Of a stretch of 7,808 nt of DNA, positions 1 to 5,513 are shown piece by piece. The notes below the pieces were generated by a model. It was not told where the DNA came from. It saw nothing but the letters and a program-made list of their open reading frames with translations, and did no database searches. Made by a program: the position numbers and the translations under genes. Each line of letters starts with the position of its first letter. Position 1 is the first letter of the stretch. This stretch comes from an uncultured Anaerocolumna sp. (GTDB lineage Bacteria; Bacillota; Clostridia; Lachnospirales; Lachnospiraceae): positions 1 through 7,808 of the forward strand of contig CALDJN010000257.1 of assembly GCA_937901695.1 (NCBI GenBank), written 5' to 3'.

Positions 1-53
1 TTTTCCAGTTTCCTGCGACAATGTTTTATCTCATATACTACAATTTATTGTTT

Positions 54-1191
54 TTATATATTTTGATTTTGGATTTCATTGGTGCTCTTTATATTAATCC
101 ATTTTAAATATTCATTAATAAAAGGATCGATGTTGCCGTCTAATACGCTTTGTGCATTACCAACTTCCATATTGGTCCGATGGTCTTTTACCATAGTATA
201 TGGCTGCATAACATAGGAACGTATCTGGTTGCCCCATCCGATTTCTTTCACCTCACCACGGATTCCAGACTCTTTCTCCCGGTTTTCCTGCTTCTTTAAT
301 AAATATAATTTTGCTTTTAACATTTGCATGGCTTTATCTTTATTTTGAAACTGGGATCTTTCATTCTGGCACTGTACGACAATTCCTGTAGGTATATGAG
401 TAATTCTAATTGCAGAGGAGGTTTTATTAACGTGCTGTCCTCCTGCACCACTGGATCGATAGGTATCGATTCTCAAATCATCTTCATCAATTTCGATACC
501 GGTATCTTCTTCTATATCAGGCATAATATCACAGGATACAAAGGATGTCTGTCTTTTTCCTGCTGCGTTAAATGGGGAGATACGCACCAAACGATGAACC
601 CCATGTTCAGATTTTAAATGTCCATAAGCATTGATCCCATTGATTTGTATAGTTATAGACTTGAAACCTGCTTCTTCACCATCTAAATAATCCAGTATTT
701 CAGTAGTATAGCCTTTTTTATCCGCCCACTTTTGGTACATTCTTGCCAGCATACTTGCCCAGTCGCAGCTTTCTGTTCCACCTGCACCTGCATGGAGGGT
801 TAGTATAGCGTTATATTTGTCATATTCATCGGATAGAAGGGTATTAAGGCGAAGTTCTTCCAAATTCTCTATAAATTTCTTTAACGCTTCCTCTATCTCA
901 GGAATAAGGGAGTCATCATTCTCTTCATTACCTATCTCAATTAAGGTTTCAATATCTTCGTATTGCCCTTTTAAAAAATCATATCCATCAATGATATCTT
1001 TTAAGTTTTTTAACTCTTTTACATAACCTTGGGCTTTTTCTGTAGAATCCCAAAAATTAGGTTCTTCCATAATGTGCTCAAGCATGGTCACTCTTTCCTG
1101 CTTGTTTGCAAGGTCAAAGTGAATCCCCCACTTCTTTTAATGGTTTTTCATAAGAATTAAGAGTATATTTAAATTGATCTAATTCTACCAA
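54..1191 (-). CDS. prfB: Peptide chain release factor 2 (RF2), expressed through a +1 programmed frameshift
   Basis: RF2 recognises UGA and UAA stop codons in the ribosomal A site and triggers peptide release. The main frame shows the stop-recognition tripeptide SPF (residues 205-207) and the peptidyl-hydrolysis motif GAGGQ (GGQ at 250-252). With the frameshifted N-terminus included, these fall on the same residue numbers as in E. coli RF2. Frame 0 starts at TTG 1191-1189 and gives 25 codons ending in Leu, then TGA (1116-1114). Skipping T1116 joins it to the long frame (join 1191-1117 and 1115-54), giving 378 aa, about 13 longer than E. coli RF2 because of a C-terminal tail. The junction reads DSL/DLANKQE, the usual RF2 junction pattern. 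The TTG start is preceded by GGTGAT, which matches the 3' part of an extended Shine-Dalgarno; an in-frame TAG lies upstream and there is no in-frame ATG. Residue 246 is Ser, where E. coli K-12 has Thr. It lies downstream of secA, as in Bacillus, and probably relies on secA read-through. The TTG start is less certain than the gene itself. Confidence 0.95.
1113..1129 (-). promoter_or_regulatory. prfB: RF2 autoregulatory +1 frameshift site
   Basis: On the minus strand the site reads GGGGG ATTCA CTT TGA C. CTT TGA C is the classical RF2 slippery heptamer. Low RF2 leaves the ribosome paused on UGA, so it slips +1 and makes more RF2. The G-run should act as the stimulatory internal Shine-Dalgarno. 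It lies 5 nt before CTT, where the canonical E. coli and Bacillus element (AGGGGG then 3 nt) has 3. The TGA is at 1116-1114, exactly codon 26, as in E. coli. Confidence 0.93.
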
Positions 1192-1261
1192 TATATCACC
1201 GCTTTCATATAATAATATTACTCTTATTATAAACTAATTTTAATAATCACAGTTCAAAGAA

Positions 1262-1321
1262 TTCTGCCATCCTGAGAGCAAATTCAACAAGGCTGAATTA
1301 TAAGCTCAAAGAATGACAGAA
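1262..1321. repeat. 60-bp imperfect palindrome between secA and prfB
   Basis: Outer arms 1262-1272 and 1311-1321 pair over 11 positions; two are mismatches on the plus strand that become G-U pairs in minus-strand RNA. A middle stem (1276-1279 with 1304-1307) and an inner stem (1281-1286 with 1294-1299) follow. In the transcript this folds as one long hairpin about 16 nt after the secA stop. No U-tract follows on either strand, so it does not look like a standard intrinsic terminator. It could be an mRNA processing or stability element, a weak attenuator, or one copy of a dispersed palindromic repeat. Confidence 0.6.
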
Positions 1322-1337
1322 CATTTAAAAATCCTAT

Positions 1338-3905
1338 TTAAGCATTCCTGCCACAGCAGTATTTATACTTCTTGCCACTTCCACATGGACATGGATCATT
1401 TGGTTGAATCTTTTTACCAACTCTGCGAACTGGTCCTTGTTGAACAGAATCGTCTTTGTTTGTACCAGTAACTTTGGCAACTTGTTCACGTTCTACCTTC
1501 TGCTCGATTCTTATATGCAGCAAAGCTTTTACAGTATCTTCACTGATTGCTTCTGTCATTTCATCAAACATTTCAAATCCCATAAATTTATATTCAACTA
1601 ATGGATCTCTTTGACCATATGCCTGTAAACCAATTCCTTGACGCAGTTGGTCCATATCATCAATGTGGTCCATCCACTTTCTATCGATAACTTTAAGCAA
1701 AATAACACGTTCAATTTCTCTTAATTGTTCTTTTTCAGGGAATTCTGCTTCTTTTGCTTCATAAAGTTTTACTGCATCTTCTTTTAATTTCTGCATTAAT
1801 GCATTTTTCTTTAACCCTTTTACTTCATCCAAGGTAATTTCGTCTAAAGGTACTATTGGAAGTAAACGGTTGTTTAAGTCTTCCAAATCCCAATCTTCTG
1901 GACTTTGGTCTTCACTAATGGAACTGTTAACTGCTTTTTCAACAGTATCGGTAATCATCTTATAGATAACATCTCTCATGCTTTCGCCATCAAGTACACG
2001 TCTTCTTTCTTCATAGATGATTTCACGTTGATCATTGTTAACTTGATCGTATTCAAGTAAATTCTTTCTGATACCAAAGTTGTTATTTTCAATACGCTTT
2101 TGAGCTTTCTCAATGGCACCGCTTAACATCTTATGCTCGATTTGTTCTCCTTCTGGCAATCCTAAGGAATTAAACATGCCCATTAATCTTTCAGATCCAA
2201 ATAGGCGCATTAAATCATCTTCCAAGGAAATAAAGAAACGAGATTCACCAGGGTCTCCCTGACGGCCGGCACGACCTCTTAACTGGTTATCGATACGTCT
2301 GGATTCATGACGTTCTGTACCAATAATCTTAAGTCCACCAACTTCTTTTACGCCTTCTCCAAGCTTAATATCCGTACCACGGCCTGCCATATTGGTTGCA
2401 ATGGTAACAGCACCAAACTGGCCTGCATCAGCTATAATTTCTGCTTCTAATTCATGGAATTTAGCATTTAATACTTTATGAGGTATATTTTTTTTCTTTA
2501 ATAGTTCACTTAATTCTTCGGAAGCTTCAATAGTAATAGTACCTACTAATACTGGCTGTCCTTTCTTATGTGATTCTACGATTTCATTTACAACCGCATT
2601 GAGTTTTTCCTTCTTGGTCTTATACACTGCATCTTGTCTATCATTACGGATAACAGGTACATTGGTTGGAACTTCAATAACATCCATTCCATAGATTTCT
2701 CTAAATTCTTTTTCTTCTGTTAAGGCAGTACCTGTCATACCACATTTTTTCTCATATTTATTAAAGAAGTTCTGGAAGGTAATAGTAGCTAAGGTTTTAC
2801 TTTCCCTCTTTACCTTAACTTTTTCCTTGGCTTCAATTGCTTGATGAAGGCCATCAGAATAACGTCTGCCTGGCATAATACGTCCGGTAAATTCATCAAC
2901 GATTAAAACTTCATCATCTTTTACAACGTAATCTTTATCTCTAAACATTAAATTATGAGCACGTAATGCTAATATAATATTATGTTGGATTTCAAGATTT
3001 TCTGCATCTGCAAGGTTTTCCAAATGGAAGAACTCTTCTACTTTCTTTACACCTTGCTCCGTTAGGTTAACATTCTTGTCCTTTTCGTTAACAACAAAGT
3101 CACCTGTTTCTTCAATTTCTTCCTTCATAAGGGCAGCCATCTTAGTAAGTTCAGCACTTTCCTTACCACGCTCCAACTGTCTTGCAAGAATATCACAGGC
3201 TTCATATAGTTTAGTTGATTTACCACTTTGACCGGATATAATAAGAGGTGTTCTGGCTTCATCAATTAATACAGAGTCCACTTCATCGATAATAGCATAA
3301 TGTAAACCTCTTTGTACTAATTGTTCTTTATATATAACCATGTTATCTCTTAAGTAATCAAATCCTAATTCATTATTAGTAGCATAGGTAATATCGCAAT
3401 TATAGGCATCTCTTCTTTCATCATTGTCCATGCTGTTTAAAATTACGCCTACTTTAAGTCCTAAAAATTCATGTATTTGTCCCATCCACTCAGCATCACG
3501 CTTTGCTAAGTAGTCATTAACAGTAACAATATGAACCCCTTTACCCTCTAAGGCATTTAGATAAGCTGGTAAGGTAGAAACCAATGTTTTACCTTCACCG
3601 GTACGCATTTCTGTAATTCTTCCCTGATGGAGAATTACACCACCCATTAACTGTACACGGTAATGTCTCATACCTAAAGTTCTTTTTGAAGCTTCTCTTA
3701 CTACCGCATAAGCTTCCACTAATAAGTCGTCTAATGTTTCTCCATTTTTTAGTCTATTTTTAAACTCTTGTGTTTTATTTCGTAATTCTTCATCTGAAAG
3801 CTTCTCCATTGCAGGCTCTAATGCTTCTATTTTATCAACAATCGGATAAACTAATTTTAATTCTCTTTCACTATGTGTACCAAAAATCTTTTCTAAAAAG
3901 CCCAT
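1338..3905 (-). CDS. secA: SecA, preprotein translocase ATPase
   Basis: This is the ATP-driven motor that pushes unfolded preproteins through the SecYEG channel; it acts at the inner face of the membrane. The 855-aa protein is complete. NBD1 carries Walker A MRTGEGKT (100-107) and Walker B DEVD (207-210). The preprotein cross-linking region follows (roughly 225-375), including GRRYSDGLHQAIEAKE. NBD2 carries MAGRGTDIKLG (506-516) and the arginine-finger helicase motif DNQLRGRAGRQG (539-550). The helical scaffold contains WMDHIDDMDQLRQGIGLQAYGQRDP. The C-terminus is the zinc-binding CPCGSGKKYKYCC (Cys 839, 841, 850, 851), which contacts SecB or ribosomes in known SecAs. ATG 3905 is preceded by AGGAG at 9-nt spacing. 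The gene has its own promoter at 3983-4011, downstream of the hpf terminator, and prfB follows after 146 bp, so a secA-prfB operon is likely. Confidence 0.98.
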   Translation of the reverse strand: MGFLEKIFGTHSERELKLVYPIVDKIEALEPAMEKLSDEELRNKTQEFKNRLKNGETLDDLLVEAYAVVREASKRTLGMRHYRVQLMGGVILHQGRITEMRTGEGKTLVSTLPAYLNALEGKGVHIVTVNDYLAKRDAEWMGQIHEFLGLKVGVILNSMDNDERRDAYNCDITYATNNELGFDYLRDNMVIYKEQLVQRGLHYAIIDEVDSVLIDEARTPLIISGQSGKSTKLYEACDILARQLERGKESAELTKMAALMKEEIEETGDFVVNEKDKNVNLTEQGVKKVEEFFHLENLADAENLEIQHNIILALRAHNLMFRDKDYVVKDDEVLIVDEFTGRIMPGRRYSDGLHQAIEAKEKVKVKRESKTLATITFQNFFNKYEKKCGMTGTALTEEKEFREIYGMDVIEVPTNVPVIRNDRQDAVYKTKKEKLNAVVNEIVESHKKGQPVLVGTITIEASEELSELLKKKNIPHKVLNAKFHELEAEIIADAGQFGAVTIATNMAGRGTDIKLGEGVKEVGGLKIIGTERHESRRIDNQLRGRAGRQGDPGESRFFISLEDDLMRLFGSERLMGMFNSLGLPEGEQIEHKMLSGAIEKAQKRIENNNFGIRKNLLEYDQVNNDQREIIYEERRRVLDGESMRDVIYKMITDTVEKAVNSSISEDQSPEDWDLEDLNNRLLPIVPLDEITLDEVKGLKKNALMQKLKEDAVKLYEAKEAEFPEKEQLREIERVILLKVIDRKWMDHIDDMDQLRQGIGLQAYGQRDPLVEYKFMGFEMFDEMTEAISEDTVKALLHIRIEQKVEREQVAKVTGTNKDDSVQQGPVRRVGKKIQPNDPCPCGSGKKYKYCCGRNA

Positions 3906-3982
3906 ATTCTTTCACTCCTGTATTATTGGATTGGTTCGGTAAATCTTAACTTCCCTCATTATATTTTTACATTTCAGCATAT

Positions 3983-4011
3983 ATTGTAACATTTACACAG
4001 ATAGTAATCAA
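3983..4011 (-). promoter_or_regulatory. secA: Predicted sigma-A promoter of secA
   Basis: The -35 is TTGATT (4011-4006), the spacer is 17 bp, and the -10 is TACAAT (3988-3983). The -10 is extended by TG one base upstream. The -10 differs from consensus at one position and the -35 at two. Transcription should start near 3976, leaving a 5' leader of about 70 nt before the secA ATG. The site lies between the hpf terminator and secA, where a promoter is needed. A palindromic motif overlaps the -10 (see 3985-3997). Confidence 0.65.
3985..3997. repeat. Recurrent motif TGTAACATTTA, copy 1 (palindromic), over the secA -10
   Basis: The plus strand reads TGTAACATTTACA, a 5-bp inverted repeat (TGTAA/TTACA) around three bases. 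The 11-mer TGTAACATTTA recurs exactly at 4880-4890 and 6931-6941 on the other strand. Overlap with the -10 and spacer is a position typical of repressor operators. The binding factor is unknown; the half-site resembles TGTWAH, the half-site described for WalR-type regulators, but the spacing does not fit. Confidence 0.35.
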
Positions 4012-4025
4012 CACTTTTTATAATT

Positions 4026-4042
4026 GTTCACTTTCCGTTCAC
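4026..4042 (-). promoter_or_regulatory. Direct repeat GTGAAC-N5-GTGAAC upstream of the secA promoter
   Basis: Two exact GTGAAC hexamers lie on the minus strand at 4042-4037 and 4031-4026, with starts 11 bp apart, or one helical turn. They sit 14 bp upstream of the predicted secA -35, about -50 to -66 from the inferred start. Paired half-sites with 11-bp phasing are typical of OmpR/PhoP-family response regulators, and this is an activator-type position. The assignment is inferred from spacing and placement only. Confidence 0.4.
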
Positions 4043-4084
4043 ATTTTTAACATAATTCTTTTATAGCATTCAAAATTACTACAT

Positions 4085-4156
4085 AAAAAGCTGTCACTTC
4101 AAAACTGTGGATTCAACTGATTGGTTGTCTCCAACAAAGCTTCTGATGCGACAGCT
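4085..4156 (-). terminator. Long-stem intrinsic terminator of hpf
   Basis: In minus-strand RNA, AGCTGTCGC (4156-4148) pairs with GTGACAGCT (4097-4089): 9 bp with one G-U, running into a T-tract (4089-4085). Past a single A/A mismatch, TCAGAA (4146-4141) pairs with TTTTGA (4104-4099). Further in, TGGA/TCCA and CAAC/GTTG close a 6-nt loop. The result is one long interrupted hairpin about 50 nt after the hpf stop. The plus strand has no T-tract, so it acts in the hpf direction and separates hpf from secA. Confidence 0.8.
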
Positions 4157-4208
4157 CATTACTAATCCTTAGCAATTAATGTTCATTACGTCGAAATATA
4201 ATTTACTA

Positions 4209-4736
4209 TTAGTATTCTGGTTCAATTAAACCATAGGTATTTCCTTTACGTTTGTAAACTACGTTAACTTCATCTGTTTCTGCATTACGATATACGAAGA
4301 AATTATGACCTAACAGTTCCATCTGAATGCAGGCTTCTTCCGCATCCATAGGTTTAATAGCAAACTTTTTCGTTTTGACAATCTTAATAGAAGGGTCTTC
4401 TGCATAATCTTCTTCAATGAAAGCCTGATTAAAATTAACTGCAGCTTGTTTTTGTTCTATTAATTTATTTTTGTATTTTCTTAATTGACGTTCAATAACC
4501 TCTTCTACTAAATCAATGGAAACATACATATCGTTACTAACTTGTTCGGCACGAACAATGGTTCCCTTCATAGGAATGGTTACCTCGATTTTTTGCCTTT
4601 CCTTTTCCACACTCATAGTTACATGAATTTCAGTATCAGGAGTAAAATACCTCTCGAGTTTCCCTATTTTCTCATAAACAGCAGATTTTAGGCCTTCTGT
4701 CACATTAATATTTTTACCGCTAATTATATAACGCAT
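4209..4736 (-). CDS. hpf: Ribosome hibernation promoting factor, long form
   Basis: Long HPF binds the decoding region of the 30S subunit in slow growth and pairs 70S ribosomes into inactive 100S dimers through its C-terminal domain. The 175-aa protein has the N-terminal RaiA/HPF fold (about 1-100, starting MRYIISGKNINVTEGL), a charged linker (about 100-122), and the C-terminal dimerisation domain (about 124-175: FAIKPMDAEEACIQMELLGHNFFVY, ending YGLIEPEY), close to the Bacillus YvyD pattern. ATG 4736 is chosen because AGGAG sits 9 nt upstream. An in-frame TTG at 4745 directly abuts that Shine-Dalgarno and cannot be the start. The gene precedes secA and prfB as in Bacillus but has its own promoter (4779-4807) and terminator (4085-4156). 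In Bacillus the homologue is driven by stress and stationary-phase sigma factors; here the clearest promoter is of sigma-A type. Confidence 0.96.
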   Translation of the reverse strand: MRYIISGKNINVTEGLKSAVYEKIGKLERYFTPDTEIHVTMSVEKERQKIEVTIPMKGTIVRAEQVSNDMYVSIDLVEEVIERQLRKYKNKLIEQKQAAVNFNQAFIEEDYAEDPSIKIVKTKKFAIKPMDAEEACIQMELLGHNFFVYRNAETDEVNVVYKRKGNTYGLIEPEY

Positions 4737-4778
4737 TATGACCAACTCCTTTTAATTCATATTGTATTACTTATTAGT

Positions 4779-4807
4779 ATTATATCACAAGGCTTATTAT
4801 GTGACAA
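4779..4807 (-). promoter_or_regulatory. hpf: Predicted sigma-A promoter of hpf, with inverted repeat in the spacer
   Basis: The -35 is TTGTCA (4807-4802), the spacer is 17 bp, and the -10 is TATAAT (4784-4779), extended by TG one base upstream. Only one base differs from consensus. The start would be near 4772, giving a leader of about 36 nt. A 5-bp inverted repeat, TCACA (4785-4789) and TGTGA (4800-4804) with 10 bp between, fills the space between the two boxes and could be an operator. Confidence 0.8.
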
Positions 4808-4812
4808 GCAAT

Positions 4813-4847
4813 TTAAAAAAATGACTTCGCCATGTCTTACCTCCTTA
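4813..4847 (-). other. Possible six-codon leader peptide with a perfect Shine-Dalgarno
   Basis: The minus strand reads TAAGGAGGT (4847-4839), then, 6 nt after the GGAGG, ATG GCG AAG TCA TTT TTT TAA (4833-4813), coding MAKSFF. The Shine-Dalgarno match is as good as any in the window and its spacing is ideal. The frame ends just before the -35 of the proximal hpf promoter, so it would be translated only from a transcript starting further upstream (see 4954-4983). It may be a leader peptide, a standby ribosome site, or the remnant of a lost gene: a +1 slip at the run of seven T would extend it to 11 codons. Confidence 0.25.
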
Positions 4848-4879
4848 ATTTAAAGATACAATCATAATATAAAGCCTTA

Positions 4880-4890
4880 TAAATGTTACA
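4880..4890 (-). repeat. Recurrent motif TGTAACATTTA, copy 2, far upstream of hpf
   Basis: An exact 11-bp match on the minus strand to the motif at 3985-3995 and 6931-6941. It lies 73 bp upstream of the proximal hpf -35 and about 45 bp after the weak distal promoter candidate. Here the second half-site is imperfect (TATAA in place of TGTAA). Confidence 0.3.
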
Positions 4891-4953
4891 TATTGTTTTA
4901 TTATTATTAATTATTCTTTTTATCTCTCACTTTTTCTCCAAATTTCTAATAAT

Positions 4954-4983
4954 TATATAACAAATTCTCTTTTTATTTGACAA
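4954..4983 (-). promoter_or_regulatory. Weak distal promoter candidate upstream of hpf
   Basis: The -35 is TTGTCA (4983-4978), the spacer is 18 bp, and the -10 is TATATA (4959-4954), matching consensus at 4 of 6. It would start transcription near 4947 and carry the six-codon frame and a leader of about 210 nt into hpf. The surrounding DNA is almost pure A/T, so chance -10 matches are frequent. Support is weak. Confidence 0.25.
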
Positions 4984-5062
4984 TATAGGATAAATATCTC
5001 AACAATTCATTTTATCCGTTTTTTGTGAAATTTATCAATACTTACAAAACAGATTTTCGTCC

Positions 5063-5088
5063 TTGACAAGAATTATACATTCGACAAG
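5063..5088 (-). promoter_or_regulatory. Possible Spo0A (0A-box) pair
   Basis: The minus strand reads CTTGTCGAA (5088-5080), which contains the exact 0A core TGTCGAA. Eighteen bp further, CTTGTCAAG (5070-5062) is a weaker version. The pair lies directly beside the DnaA boxes. Bacillus origin regions are known to combine 0A boxes with DnaA boxes, which makes the pairing suggestive, but a 7-mer can arise by chance. Confidence 0.3.
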
Positions 5089-5101
5089 GGTGGTGCATTA
5101 A

Positions 5102-5172
5102 TGTGGATAATGTGGATAACTTGGTGTATAACTTCTTTTTCTTTATTAATTAGCCCTTTAAATTGTGGATAA
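5102..5172 (-). promoter_or_regulatory. DnaA-box cluster
   Basis: Three perfect TTATCCACA boxes lie on the minus strand at 5172-5164, 5119-5111 and 5110-5102; the last two abut with no gap. A 7/9 box (TTATACACC) lies at 5131-5123, and an 8/9 box (TTATCCCCA) lies on the plus strand at 5379-5387. At about 30% GC, a given perfect 9-mer is expected roughly 0.1 times on both strands of the whole window, so three in 71 bp is not chance. No dnaA or dnaN is in view. It may be a DnaA titration or regulatory cluster, as known outside the Bacillus origin, a control site for hpf, or part of an origin. Confidence 0.75.
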
Positions 5173-5401
5173 CTTTTGGATGGATGTGCAACCATTTCTA
5201 TCCATTCTTAATTAATTAAACCACTTTCTAAATATTTGTGCACTTTGTACAAGCTTACTATTGTCAATAGGACTTTAGAATCTTTTTAAAAATAACAAAT
5301 TGTATGCTATTTTCCCAATATAAATCAATTTTCAAATTATTTGATGACAATTCAAAAAACTTTGTATTTTATAAGATTTTATCCCCAGTTAACTTATAAG
5401 C

Positions 5402-5444
5402 AAAAAAATGTCATCCAAAGCCTAAAGCCAAGAATGACATTTTT
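5402..5444 (-). terminator. Bidirectional intrinsic terminator after the NlpC/P60 gene
   Basis: Perfect 11-bp arms AAAAATGTCAT (5404-5414) and ATGACATTTTT (5434-5444) enclose a 19-nt loop. On the minus strand the stem is followed by TTTTTTT (5408-5402), and on the plus strand by a T-rich tail. It lies about 70 nt after the hydrolase stop and should end that transcript, isolating the DnaA-box region and hpf from it. Confidence 0.85.
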
Positions 5445-5513
5445 ATTTTTGTTTTTATTCTGTTCTATAATAAACTGCTACATATTATTTTTATAATTTA
5501 CACTACTATCCAC

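Larger units (their letters stand above)
4737..5513. other. 777-bp gene-free interval between the NlpC/P60 gene and hpf
   Basis: No convincing gene lies here on either strand. From the hydrolase side it holds the bidirectional terminator (5402-5444), one 8/9 DnaA box (5379-5387), a 13-bp perfect palindrome CTATTGTCAATAG (5258-5270), an 8-bp hairpin (5178-5185 with 5200-5207, one G-U), the DnaA-box cluster (5102-5172), Spo0A-like boxes (5063-5088), a very A/T-rich tract (about 4861-5040), the short frame with its Shine-Dalgarno, and the hpf promoter. It is much longer than the other gaps in the window, which suggests a cis-acting role. Confidence 0.7.

Noticed and set aside
1..53. Gene or terminator after prfB
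   Set aside because: There is only a 5-bp A/T hairpin (ACAAT/ATTGT) and a small CAG-GAAA-CTG hairpin, no T-tract on the minus strand, and too little sequence to judge.
1116..1191. prfB read as a pseudogene because of the in-frame TGA
   Set aside because: CTT TGA C at codon 26 with an upstream G-run is the known RF2 programmed frameshift.
1226..1231. Separate promoter for prfB (TATAAT on the minus strand)
   Set aside because: The only -35-like sequence, TTGAAC, is 20 bp away, which is too far; the region is A/T-rich enough for chance -10 matches.
4737..4745. TTG start of hpf nine bases upstream of the ATG
   Set aside because: The Shine-Dalgarno AGGAG abuts this TTG with no spacer, whereas it sits 9 nt before the ATG.
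4950..4985. Sigma-H type promoter for hpf (AGAGAATTT on the minus strand), expected by analogy with Bacillus
   Set aside because: The upstream half fits at 8 of 9 positions but no good downstream GAAT element lies at 11-12 bp.
5100..5172. Plus-strand 23-codon frame (starts MWIMWITW) preceded by a G-rich sequence and an upstream TTGACA
   Set aside because: Its codons are produced by the DnaA boxes themselves, there is no -10 at the right distance, and the protein resembles nothing I know.
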